The notes beneath the pieces were generated by a model. It saw only the letters and a list, made by a program, of their open reading frames with translations, was not told the DNA's origin and ran no database searches. Positions 46,417-54,410 of a DNA stretch of 64,000 nucleotides are shown here, in pieces. This DNA comes from Stieleria neptunia (GTDB lineage: Bacteria; Planctomycetota; Planctomycetia; Pirellulales; Pirellulaceae), in assembly GCF_007754155.1 (NCBI RefSeq), contig NZ_CP037423.1:5114865-5178864 (forward strand). Direction: 5' to 3'. A program made the translations under genes and the position numbers. Numbering within the stretch: the first letter of the stretch is position 1; the number at the start of each line of letters is the position of its first letter.

Positions 46417-47439
46417 CTATCGAGACGTACTTTGCGAGTCGTAGCTAACGTTGGGAAAGAGCCCAGGGTCGACTTTCGATTTCGCACTATCGAGAATAAG
46501 ATCAGCAACCCGATTAGCATCGAAGATTCCACTAGTTAGTGCTTTGATAATGCTCTTCTTCGCATCTCGATACGCATCACGCATTAGCTCTGGCTTGACT
46601 CGATTGGTAGTTTCCAGAAGCGCGTCGCCTAAGAGCTTTGCGGTAGTTCCACCGAAATAGCCGACACGGTCGACCACAAAGTTGTCATGTTTGAGCGTCA
46701 GGTTCTTGACTTCAGCACTGACCGAGAAGCCGCTCGGAGCAAGCGTGAGTCTCATTGTAAAGTTGAGGAATGCGTCAGCTCGTCCATGAGCAGTAACATC
46801 GAGCAGCTGGACTCCATGGGAGTATTGCTTCACGTGAGCTTCTCCTCGAAGTGTGGCTTTTACACGAACGTCAACTTCAATAAAGCGTGGTCCGACTCGA
46901 AGGTTGTAGAGATCGACATCAATGTTTCGCCGAGGGATCTCAGCCCTGACCCAACCCCTGCTCCACATTGAGTGTGGAACGCGATGGTAGATGGGTTTTG
47001 GACGATACCCCAGAGTTTTTAATGGCCCTACTCGAATCCAATAGGGTTCCGTACCGATTCCTTTGACTACGTCGACATAGTGTGAGGCGCGTTTACCCCA
47101 GTTGGAATCGTCGTGGTATGTCCCCATTTCAGAGGCTTGAAGTGTGAATGCGCGATCCAAAACGCCGGACAAAGCGCCCATCAGATAATCGCGTGATGAA
47201 AGCGCTGATGGAACCTGGGCGTCAGCGTTCGCGCCGAGCACGAGCCCAATTAGTAATGCAGTCATGCACAGCCTTGTGATTATGGACTTTAGAACTCCAA
47301 TTGTTTCCTGTCGTCCACGAGCTTCTGAAGTCTTCCCATGGTCTGAAAATGGTTGAATCTCAACTGTCTTTGGTCTTGATAACTCGTTCGGCTCGCTTGC
47401 TGCAAAAGCCTGCCAAGATGAAGCTCCTCGCTTATTCAT
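46417..47439 (-). CDS. Hypothetical exported or membrane-anchored protein
   Basis: I do not recognise the family. The 340-residue product has a hydrophobic segment at about 50-72 (CMTALLIGLVLGANADAQ) after an unusually long polar leader. The mature part is mainly beta-rich (GPRFIEVDVRVKATLRGEA, HGRADAFLNFTMRLTLAPSG), ending in helical segments. GAGGG seven bases before ATG 47439 supports that start; a start at 47265 with AAGG would give a shorter signal peptide. The beta-rich core alternates polar and hydrophobic residues like a lipid- or polymer-binding barrel, but this is speculative. Neighbour 44902 is on the same strand. Confidence 0.65.
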   Translation of the reverse strand: MNKRGASSWQAFAASEPNELSRPKTVEIQPFSDHGKTSEARGRQETIGVLKSIITRLCMTALLIGLVLGANADAQVPSALSSRDYLMGALSGVLDRAFTLQASEMGTYHDDSNWGKRASHYVDVVKGIGTEPYWIRVGPLKTLGYRPKPIYHRVPHSMWSRGWVRAEIPRRNIDVDLYNLRVGPRFIEVDVRVKATLRGEAHVKQYSHGVQLLDVTAHGRADAFLNFTMRLTLAPSGFSVSAEVKNLTLKHDNFVVDRVGYFGGTTAKLLGDALLETTNRVKPELMRDAYRDAKKSIIKALTSGIFDANRVADLILDSAKSKVDPGLFPNVSYDSQSTSR

Positions 47440-47977
47440 TTCGGTACCCTCAGTTCGAGTGGTGCGAGATTGATGAACCCGCCTGAAGGTGCACTACGGC
47501 GAGTCTTGTGAAATTGACGTTGAAGCCGCAAAGAGCGGCCTCGAAGTGGATACCGAGACGGGAAAGCAGAATCCGTCATCGGTCCTGAAGAAAAACTCGG
47601 AATTTTGTTCCGGCCGTGATTTCGACTAGCGAAACACCTCAACATGCATGAAACTTTCGCCGAATTGCTCCAGCTTTGGAGAAGCGAGTTTTGGACCGAC
47701 CCTAGATCCAGGTGACCGATGCTCGACGCACGATCACCAAAGCCAGAAAACCCGCGAATCGCGAGGAAATCGCGATTTCCAGTCGGGAAACGCTTGAGGA
47801 CGAGCGTCAGTTCTCCGCGGGAAGATTTGCCTCCATCTCGACGCAATCCGTTTGCCCGAAACAGTTTCCGGCAGAACAAGGAGCGATTCTCGAACGCTGT
47901 AAATTCTGTACCCGTTCTGTACCTGGCGAGCGAAAAAGGCGGCCAGCAAGGTGCGAGAGCGTTTTTTTTCTCGCCCG
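47440..47977. other. Gene-poor stretch with integrase-tail-like sequence
   Basis: The only notable content is the possible integrase remnant at 47807-47950. Overlapping frames on both strands look like chance. Confidence 0.4.
47807..47950 (-). pseudogene. Possible second integrase C-terminal remnant
   Basis: The minus strand reads GTERVQNLQRSRIAPCSAG, with GGTACAGAA and GGTACAGAATT repeated, like the tail at 35634. No tRNA-like sequence is found beside it. The match is short, so confidence is low. Confidence 0.3.
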
Positions 47978-48376
47978 TCAGTCTGCACCGAGTTCGTCGT
48001 AGCAATTGAGTAATCGCTGCCCAACTGGTTCGGCGACGCCGAAGCGGTTTGTGTCGGTGGCTCCTGTTGAAATCGCAATCAACGCCGCAATCAAATTCTT
48101 TTCTTCTTCGTCGGGCAACTCAACTTCACCAACGTATCGGTCGTGATACGAAATCCATGCCGCTGTAATGCAGCACCAAATCGCTACCTCCTGCTCAGGA
48201 TTGGAATCTCGCATGAGGTTTACTTCGAATTGCTCAAGCGTTGTGTCCAGAAAGGGACCAATCACGTCGTACAACGCTTGCACCTGGTCGAGCAGCTCTG
48301 GAGACAGCGACTCGTGTCGAATTGGACCTGGCTGAAGCTTTTCAAGGTCGATTGGTTCTGAATCAGAATTGTCCAT
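47978..48376 (-). CDS. Hypothetical acidic helical protein
   Basis: Family not recognised. The 132-residue product is acidic and mainly helical (SPELLDQVQALYDVIGPFLD, EEKNLIAALIAISTGATDTN) with a Trp/Cys-rich centre (EVAIWCCITAAWISYHDRYV). GAGG about ten bases before ATG 48376 is the best start; the longer frame from 48499 lacks a signal. It may be the last gene before the plasmid-type backbone, which begins with a divergent RadC-like gene. Confidence 0.55.
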   Translation of the reverse strand: MDNSDSEPIDLEKLQPGPIRHESLSPELLDQVQALYDVIGPFLDTTLEQFEVNLMRDSNPEQEVAIWCCITAAWISYHDRYVGEVELPDEEEKNLIAALIAISTGATDTNRFGVAEPVGQRLLNCYDELGAD

Positions 48377-48651
48377 CGGTGTATCGCCTCGCAAAGGCCG
48401 GAGACTGCTGGCAGGTGAGCCTGGCAACATCGTAGTCGAGAAAACTCGCCGAGTCTCGAATGCCGAGGAACATTTGAACACCTTCGAGCAACCTTGCACC
48501 GAACTGAATCGGACCGGTGCTTGTGCTGGCCGCTTGTTTGTTGCGATCTTGGGAAGGACGGTCTCTCATTCGAACGACTTGGTGGTTTCAAACAAAGTTT
48601 GATTAGCGGCCACGCTCGTGACATCCTCATGCTTCAGAAAGGACGGTGAGG

Positions 48652-49197
48652 ATGTTGACGCAACACGTTTTTGACTTTGAAGCAGAGGAAATTGGCAGGC
48701 CTGAGTGCGATCTTGCGATGACGGGCCTATTGCCAGGAAGCGAAATCATTGAGACGCAGTACGCCTCCGTCAAACGCGTCTCGGTCATCTATGAGAGACC
48801 GTTAAGTGGTCGACCGTGCCTGACGAGCACCAACGAGTCGAGAGAATTCTTCAAGCAATACTGGAAGGACAATCCGGCGTGGGATCAGGAACAATTCGTC
48901 GTCGCGTGTCTCGACACCAAACACCGCGTCCAGTGCGTGGTTCCGATCACGATCGGAACTCTGGACGCGTCTCTCGTGCACCCCAGGGAAGTCTTTAAGC
49001 CTGCGGTCATCGAAGGCTCGGCGGCTGTGATCCTTTCGCACAATCACCCATCGGGCAATACGGCACCGAGTCGTGAGGACCTCGACGTAACCGACAGACT
49101 GACCGAGGCGGGAAAACTCCTTGGAATCACGGTTCTCGACCACATCATCCATGGGGATGGGACGGGCGATGTCTTGTCGATCCGAGAGTCGAGATAG
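48652..49197 (+). CDS. RadC-like JAB/MPN-domain protein
   Basis: The 181-residue protein has the RadC/JAB metal site SHNHPSGNTAPSREDL (HxH, then Ser and Asp) and VLDHIIHGDGTGDVLSIRES. The N-terminal helix-hairpin-helix domain of chromosomal RadC is missing. Short RadC-like proteins of this shape are common on plasmids and phages and are thought to help against host restriction or in processing transferred DNA; function is unproven. AAAGGA eight bases before ATG 48652 selects it over GTG 48646. It opens the plasmid-type backbone. Confidence 0.88.
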   Translation: MLTQHVFDFEAEEIGRPECDLAMTGLLPGSEIIETQYASVKRVSVIYERPLSGRPCLTSTNESREFFKQYWKDNPAWDQEQFVVACLDTKHRVQCVVPITIGTLDASLVHPREVFKPAVIEGSAAVILSHNHPSGNTAPSREDLDVTDRLTEAGKLLGITVLDHIIHGDGTGDVLSIRESR

Positions 49198-49213
49198 GTG
49201 CCGAAGTAGGGGG

Positions 49214-49426
49214 CTACGGCAGTAAATCTCGAGCGTGGACCCCGAGTGCCTTGGCAAGCTTCTCCAAGTTTAGCAACGCGAGATTCCGTTCCCCTCGCTC
49301 GATTCCTCCGATGTAGTTCCGGTGAAGGCCACTCTGAAATCCGAGCTCCTCCTGCGACCAGCCCTTCGCTTCCCTGAGGTCGCGGACACGTTTTCCAACT
49401 TTTGAAAGGATTTCTTTTGCAGCCAT
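49214..49426 (-). CDS. XRE-family helix-turn-helix regulator
   Basis: The 70-residue protein is a single HTH domain: VGKRVRDLREAKGWSQEELG, FQSGLHRNYIGGIERGERN, LEKLAKALGVHARDLL. Two palindromes directly upstream are likely its own operators, so autoregulation is expected. AAAGG lies close before the ATG. It is the kind of small repressor that controls plasmid or element genes; the membrane-protein gene behind it is on the same strand and is a possible target. Confidence 0.92.
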   Translation of the reverse strand: MAAKEILSKVGKRVRDLREAKGWSQEELGFQSGLHRNYIGGIERGERNLALLNLEKLAKALGVHARDLLP

Positions 49427-49436
49427 CCTTTACATC

Positions 49437-49477
49437 ACACTTATAAGTGTCTATTTTGGCTACACACTATGAGTGTG
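49437..49477. promoter_or_regulatory. Paired operators of the XRE regulator
   Basis: ACACTTATAAGTGT (49437-49450) is a perfect 14-bp palindrome. CACACT-ATG-AGTGTG (49463-49477) is a perfect 6-bp inverted repeat with the same ACACT/AGTGT half-site. Their centres are about 26 bases apart, on the upstream side of the regulator gene. Confidence 0.75.
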
Positions 49478-49486
49478 AACGCTTCG

Positions 49487-50083
49487 TCAGTTTTCCAACA
49501 GAATGACCGGACGCCTCTGATACACGTACCTGTTCAGAAGAACTGCACCCATGATCAGGTCCCAAGCAATCGCTCCGACAAATACCAGGTACAGGAATTG
49601 GGCCACTTGGCCGTGCTCCCCGCCGAATAGCGCTACGCAAACCAGCAACATCAGGAGTGAGTTTAGTGTCGTCGCAAAGACGACAGACATTCCCGTCCTT
49701 CCGCCGACGGTCGCGGCCCGATTTGGATGCCGAGATTGGAACAAGAGGAGCTCCTCGCCAGCAATCTCGTTGACTTGCTGTTCGATCTCACTGATGCGAC
49801 GAAGGTTGTCTTCCTTCGCCCTGGCGTGTTGGACGGTCGTCCGGCCAATCCAAAGAATGGCCGATGGTGTTGCAATCAAAACAGCTAATTGCAGTTTCAA
49901 TGGCAGAGCCAGCACCGCCGCGATCGTGGCCGCCATGAAGGTGACAGCGACCGGCAAGCGTCGATCCATCGCCGTCAATCGAAACCGTAGCAACTGGTTG
50001 AGCGAATCGTATTCGGCGAAGAGGACGTCAATCCGCTCTCTCCGCGACAGATTTTTGCGAGTTTGTTCCTTGTTCGGTTCCAT
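49487..50083 (-). CDS. Four-helix membrane protein
   Basis: The 198-residue product has two membrane hairpins: PVAVTFMAATIAAVLALPLK with LQLAVLIATPSAILWIG, and LNSLLMLLVCVALFGGE with FLYLVFVGAIAWDLIMGAVL. A cytoplasmic coiled segment lies between them (NLRRISEIEQQVNEIAGEEL). This layout recalls the SLATT-like and other small membrane effectors found beside defence modules, but I cannot match it to a named family. It is read towards the XRE gene and starts back to back with the cupin gene; GGAAGGTG precedes ATG 50083. Confidence 0.65.
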   Translation of the reverse strand: MEPNKEQTRKNLSRRERIDVLFAEYDSLNQLLRFRLTAMDRRLPVAVTFMAATIAAVLALPLKLQLAVLIATPSAILWIGRTTVQHARAKEDNLRRISEIEQQVNEIAGEELLLFQSRHPNRAATVGGRTGMSVVFATTLNSLLMLLVCVALFGGEHGQVAQFLYLVFVGAIAWDLIMGAVLLNRYVYQRRPVILLEN

Positions 50084-50203
50084 GATTCACCTTCCTATTT
50101 GATCACGATCGCATCCGCGAACCCCCAAATCAATATGATCGCCCCATCTGTTTTCCGAGTTCTTTCTCGTGTCTCAGCACCGGTCACTTGGCAGGGTGCT
50201 TTG

Positions 50204-50743
50204 ATGAATCTGTTTCGCGTGTGTCGAGAAATCGCTGATGGCCTGAACGCTGACATAAGGGCAGGCCGTTATCCAGATGGAATCTGTGCTCACTGCAGCG
50301 ACTTTCGTCACACTGAACTTGGGGACCTGCGACAGCAGGTCAAGTCGCTCTGCAACGAGTACCCTCTCCATTTGGAATCACCCTTCGAGGACGTGGAAAC
50401 GATCAGCGGCGGTATTTGGCGTGCATCGGAAATCTTGAAAGACGACGACAAGGACGCCTTACTCCGACTCCATTTCCAAGCGAATACGCTTGATCTGCCG
50501 TTCCACTCACATGATTACTCCGACCGCGTCATCTTTGTCGCAGATGGCCGCGGCGTTTTCGAACACGTTGTTGACGCATCACGGAATGAGCGTCATTCAA
50601 TTGAAGTCAAAACGGGGGATGCACTCGTTTTCTCTCGGGGTACGGTCCACACATTTAGGACCATGCAATGTGACCTGCAGCTCCTGTCCTACCATTCACC
50701 GTACATCGACCTCACCGATGAGCGACAATTCAGCTTGCTTTAG
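50204..50743 (+). CDS. Cupin-fold protein
   Basis: The 179-residue product ends in a single cupin domain: LPFHSHDYSDRVIFVADGRG (HxH metal residues), then GDALVFSRGTVHTFRTMQ with the third histidine. The N-terminal 90 residues are unrecognised and contain GICAHCSDFRHTELGDLRQQ with a possible CxxC. A metal-dependent binding or dioxygenase-type role is possible, but the substrate is unknown. The frame opens at 50063 inside the divergent membrane-protein gene; ATG 50204 after AGGG is preferred. Confidence 0.75.
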   Translation: MNLFRVCREIADGLNADIRAGRYPDGICAHCSDFRHTELGDLRQQVKSLCNEYPLHLESPFEDVETISGGIWRASEILKDDDKDALLRLHFQANTLDLPFHSHDYSDRVIFVADGRGVFEHVVDASRNERHSIEVKTGDALVFSRGTVHTFRTMQCDLQLLSYHSPYIDLTDERQFSLL

Positions 50744-50782
50744 TAGCTATCGAATGGCAGCGGCACTCGATGAGCGGCAGTA

Positions 50783-51193
50783 TTATCGAGAGTGCTTTTC
50801 CAACCAGAGCCGCAGAGCTTCGTTTTGGATTCGCTGAAAAGAGGCGGGGATTTCTCCCATCGTCTCTTGCTTTCGTTGCCAAGCCTCAAGGTCGGCAATC
50901 AGTTTCGGCTGAAATCGAACCGTCTTCTGAACGGTTGCCTTGGCAAAGGTTCGAAGCATCTCCTCCGACGTCTGTCGCGGCGTTGATGCGGTCGCCATTT
51001 CCCGCTTACCGCCGATGCGCTTTTTTGTTTGTCGAAAATCCGGCTGAGCGACTTTGTCGTTCGGCGATTGCTCATCACCTGACGTCGATTGCGGCGTTGA
51101 TTCTCTTCTCGGTTTTTGAGAATTCTTCTCGTTGACTTCACTGTCGACGGTGTCGACCAGATTTTCAAAGAACTCTCTTTCGTTCTCAGCCAT
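50783..51193 (-). CDS. RHH partition partner of ParA (ParB/ParG-like)
   Basis: The 136-residue protein has a disordered, charged N-terminal half and a C-terminal ribbon-helix-helix-like domain (TVQKTVRFQPKLIADLEAWQ). It overlaps the upstream ParA gene by eight bases. Small RHH centromere-binding proteins of this type pair with ParA ATPases to segregate plasmids. The repeat cluster upstream of parA is the likely binding site, which would also make it the operon repressor. It has no similarity to the long ParB/HTH type. Confidence 0.75.
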   Translation of the reverse strand: MAENEREFFENLVDTVDSEVNEKNSQKPRRESTPQSTSGDEQSPNDKVAQPDFRQTKKRIGGKREMATASTPRQTSEEMLRTFAKATVQKTVRFQPKLIADLEAWQRKQETMGEIPASFQRIQNEALRLWLEKHSR

Positions 51194-51851
51194 TGCCTAC
51201 CTTCTTTGCATGTTTAGAACTAACGAGCGACATGAGTTCCCGGAATAGAGCATCGAGGTCTTGTCGTGCATTTCGCTCGTTTTCCATCCTTGTCGGAATC
51301 ACCCCCTGAGCGGCTGATCGAATCAATGCCGTTAGCCGCCTCACAGCCGCTTTCGTGGCTGGTGGCTTCATCTTGCTTTGGAAGCTTCGCATCTCCTTCG
51401 CAAACTTCGTGCGGTCATCAAGTCCGTTGACGACAAACCGCACCTTCGGATTGACGCGATACTTCGTTTTGACAACGTTGATCAATTCGCGTGCTCCGGC
51501 CAGCGCGGAATGGATATCAAGTGGACTCGCCATGACGGGGATGACAATCAGGTCAGCTCGGCGAAGTAGAACGATATTCTGTTTGTCGAATCCGCCGGGT
51601 CCATCGGCAATGACAATCGAATGCTCGGCATGAAGTGCGTTTAGCCCCTTCTCAACTTCGGCTGGCGTCGTCGCTTCGCGAACCACGATTTTGGGCTCGG
51701 CACTCTTGAGCCATCGAGAAGCGAGCTTCTGGACATCGACGTCGAGAAATGCCGGAGGCTCATAGCCATGGTCAACGAGCCAACCGGCGTGCGAGACGCT
51801 GAGAGACGTTTTCCCTCCACCGCCCTTGGTTCCAAAATAAACGATGAGCAT
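51186..51851 (-). CDS. parA: ParA-family partition ATPase
   Basis: The 221-residue protein has a deviant Walker A motif KGGGGKTS, with both lysines, near residue 10. Other motifs are DVDVQKLASRW, VIADGPGGFDKQ and VIPVMASPLDI. This is the short ParA/MinD-type plasmid partition ATPase without a long N-terminal HTH. It forms a unit with the RHH gene (8-base overlap) and follows a cluster of 14-bp inverted and direct repeats. Together these form a plasmid segregation locus. Confidence 0.92.
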   Translation of the reverse strand: MLIVYFGTKGGGGKTSLSVSHAGWLVDHGYEPPAFLDVDVQKLASRWLKSAEPKIVVREATTPAEVEKGLNALHAEHSIVIADGPGGFDKQNIVLLRRADLIVIPVMASPLDIHSALAGARELINVVKTKYRVNPKVRFVVNGLDDRTKFAKEMRSFQSKMKPPATKAAVRRLTALIRSAAQGVIPTRMENERNARQDLDALFRELMSLVSSKHAKKVGNG

Positions 51852-51869
51852 GAAACGAGTTTGCTCACG

Positions 51870-51993
51870 CCTGAATCATTCACGCAAGAACCATTCTTTC
51901 ACGAGTGAATGATTCAGGACTCCGGCATGATTCAGTCAAGAAACTTGAGAGAATCAGGAAAGAACGATTCAGGACTGCGTGAACGATTCAGGA
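51870..51993. repeat. Partition-site repeat cluster (parS/operator)
   Basis: CCTGAATCATTCAC (51870-51883) and GTGAATGATTCAGG (51905-51918) are perfect inverted copies. GATGATTCAG-type words follow: CATGATTCAGTC, then two identical AACGATTCAGGA at 51963 and 51982. Their place upstream of parA fits a centromere bound by the RHH protein. Confidence 0.8.
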
Positions 51994-52403
51994 ATGAATC
52001 GGCGAAATTCTGGAAATCGCGACTCCGAAATAGCAGTGATGGCTTGGTAGCCTAGCCATTCTAGGCGCTAGGGGCCTCGTGGTGAGCCGTTCGCAGCCGG
52101 GCCTACCCATCGGGTGCCTTCAAACAATACGTCGCTCTGAGAGCCGATCTCAGCGTGCCATTTCACGAGCAAAATCGCAGAATCAAACTGGCGTCAACGT
52201 GAGTGGCTGTCGGGAGAGGCAGGCACGATGGGAAAGCGGCTCGGTATCGCTTCACTGTGCCCGCAGTCAATTCAAGTCTTGCGTGTTCGCGGCAGCACGC
52301 GGTAGCGTTGCTTCAACTGATTTAAAGCATCCCGCTACCATGGCTATCCATCGTCAAAAAAATGCACGTGTTCTGAAACAAATCTGGTTTGCACGTCCTC
52401 TCA
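51994..52403. other. Gene-free stretch between partition and replication loci
   Basis: No gene supported. GCCTAG-CCATT-CTAGGC near 52047 is a small palindrome. The region probably holds promoter and replication-origin parts. Confidence 0.4.
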
Positions 52404-52519
52404 GACAAGCCACCATGCAATTCAGACAAGGGTTGCACGGTCTTCCAGACAAGTTTGCACGGTCCCCGAGACAAGCATGGTCGGTCTCCCAGGCAACGAT
52501 TGTCGGTCTCCCAGACAAG
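52404..52519 (+). repeat. 22-bp iterons of the replication origin
   Basis: GACAAG occurs at 52404, 52425, 52448, 52470 and 52514, with a degenerate GGCAAC at 52492, so spacing is 21 to 23 bases. Flanking words (GCACGGTC, TCGGTCTCC) also recur. Two-helical-turn spacing upstream of a replication initiator gene is the pattern of plasmid iterons. Confidence 0.85.
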
Positions 52520-52635
52520 GTTTTCGCGGATTCACGAGAGATTTCGGCCACTTACAGCACCCCTACTAAAGAACTAAAAGGAATTAAGGAAGTTCCTAGT
52601 ACCTTTCTCTTGTCTGAATTAGATGGGGAGGCGGG

Positions 52636-53844
52636 ATGGTGAAGCCCGAAACCGCGAAGAAGGAAGCGGGCGACCAAGCTCAGGTCGTGCCGCTGTATGG
52701 TCGCGACGAAATGAACCTCGTTGAGTTTCCGCTTTGTCCGATCTCTCCCGTTGAGGAACAGACGATCGAAATCGATCACGAAGTCTGGGACAGAAAGGCG
52801 AACAGGCCAATTAAGCGTAGTCTTCTGATTACCGGTTCTGCTCGCTTCGGCTTGCCCCGCCCTTCGGACGAACAAGTGCTCGTAGGACTCAGCTCGCTAA
52901 CCCAGCAGAACGGGTTCCGGGGTCGGAAGGTCCCGTTCAGTCAGTACCACCTCCTTCGGACCATTGGATGGGACACGAACGGTCGTGCCTATGATCGTCT
53001 TGCTGCAAGCTTCGACCGGCTAACGGGGACATTCTTGAAGTTCTCAAACTCCTGGTGGGATAACAGCGAAAAGGAGTATCGCTCTCATGGCTTTCATCTG
53101 ATTGAGAGCTACGAGCTTTGTAGCGAAGAACGGTATGCGAAACATCGAAACCGAACCGGACGAAAGCGGCAGTCGCTCAACTACTTTGTTTGGAGTGATG
53201 TGATGTGGAAGAGCATCGGTGATGGCTATATCCGTTCCATCGACATGGAACTTTTCCGACAGATCGCGAGTGGGCGTCGACGGGAAGTTCCCGTTCGGCT
53301 GTATCGTTGGCTCGGAAAGCAGTTTGGGCGAAAGGGAGTGCGGGATGTTTTTACCTTCGACCTCATGCGTCTCTCCGAGGGGACGATGGGCCTCGCGGAA
53401 AAATACCCGAGTCAAGTTCGACGCATTTTAGAGCGAGCCGCGAAAGTTCTAATTGACGTGGGGTTTCTGTCGGACTTCAGCGTCAAAGCGAAGAGGGGAG
53501 GGTGCGGCTTTGACGCCGTGTTTAGAAAACGGACGAAGAACAGTCGGCTGCCAAGTCATCCATCCAAAAAAGCTGCAGCGAGGGCAATAAGCGGAAAGCC
53601 TGACAACGAATCCACAGACGACTTGGCAAAATGGTTTGCTCGGCAGAATCCGAGTGAACTGCTTCGAGCAGAGTCGAACGCGTTGGCAGAGGGTTTCGGG
53701 CACAGCTTTGAGCAAAAAAGCATTGCGAGGCATCGCCAGAAAGGAACACCGATCGGGGCGTCACCGCTTCGACAAGAATACGTACGTCGGTATCTGGACG
53801 AGGGCTTCAGAAGCAAAAGAAATCGTGCTCTGGACACAGAGTAA
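52636..53844 (+). CDS. Plasmid replication initiator (RPA type)
   Basis: The 402-residue protein contains SLLITGSARFGLPRPSDEQV, VPFSQYHLLRTIGWDTNGRA and SYELCSEERY, the replication initiator protein A region (PF10134). A winged-helix-like C-terminal half follows (VRLYRWLGKQFGRKGVRDVF). Such proteins bind the iterons and open the origin. The gene starts with ATG 52636 after GGGGAGG, 117 bases downstream of the last iteron. By synteny it is the backbone replication gene. Its C-terminal 100 residues are basic and probably disordered. Confidence 0.88.
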   Translation: MVKPETAKKEAGDQAQVVPLYGRDEMNLVEFPLCPISPVEEQTIEIDHEVWDRKANRPIKRSLLITGSARFGLPRPSDEQVLVGLSSLTQQNGFRGRKVPFSQYHLLRTIGWDTNGRAYDRLAASFDRLTGTFLKFSNSWWDNSEKEYRSHGFHLIESYELCSEERYAKHRNRTGRKRQSLNYFVWSDVMWKSIGDGYIRSIDMELFRQIASGRRREVPVRLYRWLGKQFGRKGVRDVFTFDLMRLSEGTMGLAEKYPSQVRRILERAAKVLIDVGFLSDFSVKAKRGGCGFDAVFRKRTKNSRLPSHPSKKAAARAISGKPDNESTDDLAKWFARQNPSELLRAESNALAEGFGHSFEQKSIARHRQKGTPIGASPLRQEYVRRYLDEGFRSKRNRALDTE

Positions 53845-54410
53845 TTTTCGGTAGCAGACGTGGTTGTTTTCGGGATGCCCTTGTTCGTACGTCAGAGCGT
53901 GTGTCGATGGCGGTTGAGAATTGAGCCAGTTTGGCGGTGTTGGCCGGTCACCAGAGCGCGCGATGAGTCGACGCGAGAAACCTCAGGTTGTTTGACCGAA
54001 AAGCGAAACAAACGAGACCCTAGCGACGCTCTGATCCCCAAGTCACTGAACATGCGTGACCAGCAATTGCAGTAGCGTAGAATGCTGGCGGTGAATCTGA
54101 TCGTCGCGCCGAAGGCGGGTCGTTTCGCGACCTCGGTCGATGCAAATTCAGCAAGTTAAAAAAAGCACCAACTCGCATCGGTGTGCAATCGGCTTAGCGA
54201 TTTTCGATCAGGGACTAAATCGGTCACCGAAGTTGCGCGTGCAAGCTTTGAATCTGCTGGTGCCTCAACTTGGACGTGTGAAGGGCGTTGTTCAAAATCA
54301 GCGGCGCCGACTGGCGTTCGACACCCAACGCCGCAAACGCTCTACAGCAGCTTGCCGTATAATCCCACTTACTGACATTGTCTTAGTTCGATTCCAAGGT
54401 GCTTTGATAC
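53845..54410. other. Gene-free stretch upstream of the HNH-kinase gene
   Basis: No supported gene; short frames have no family features. The promoter of the HNH-kinase gene must lie here but I cannot place it. Confidence 0.5.

Noticed and set aside
51870..52519. CRISPR array
   Set aside because: Repeats are 9-22 bp with short irregular spacers and lie beside parA and rep; no Cas genes. They are partition repeats and iterons.
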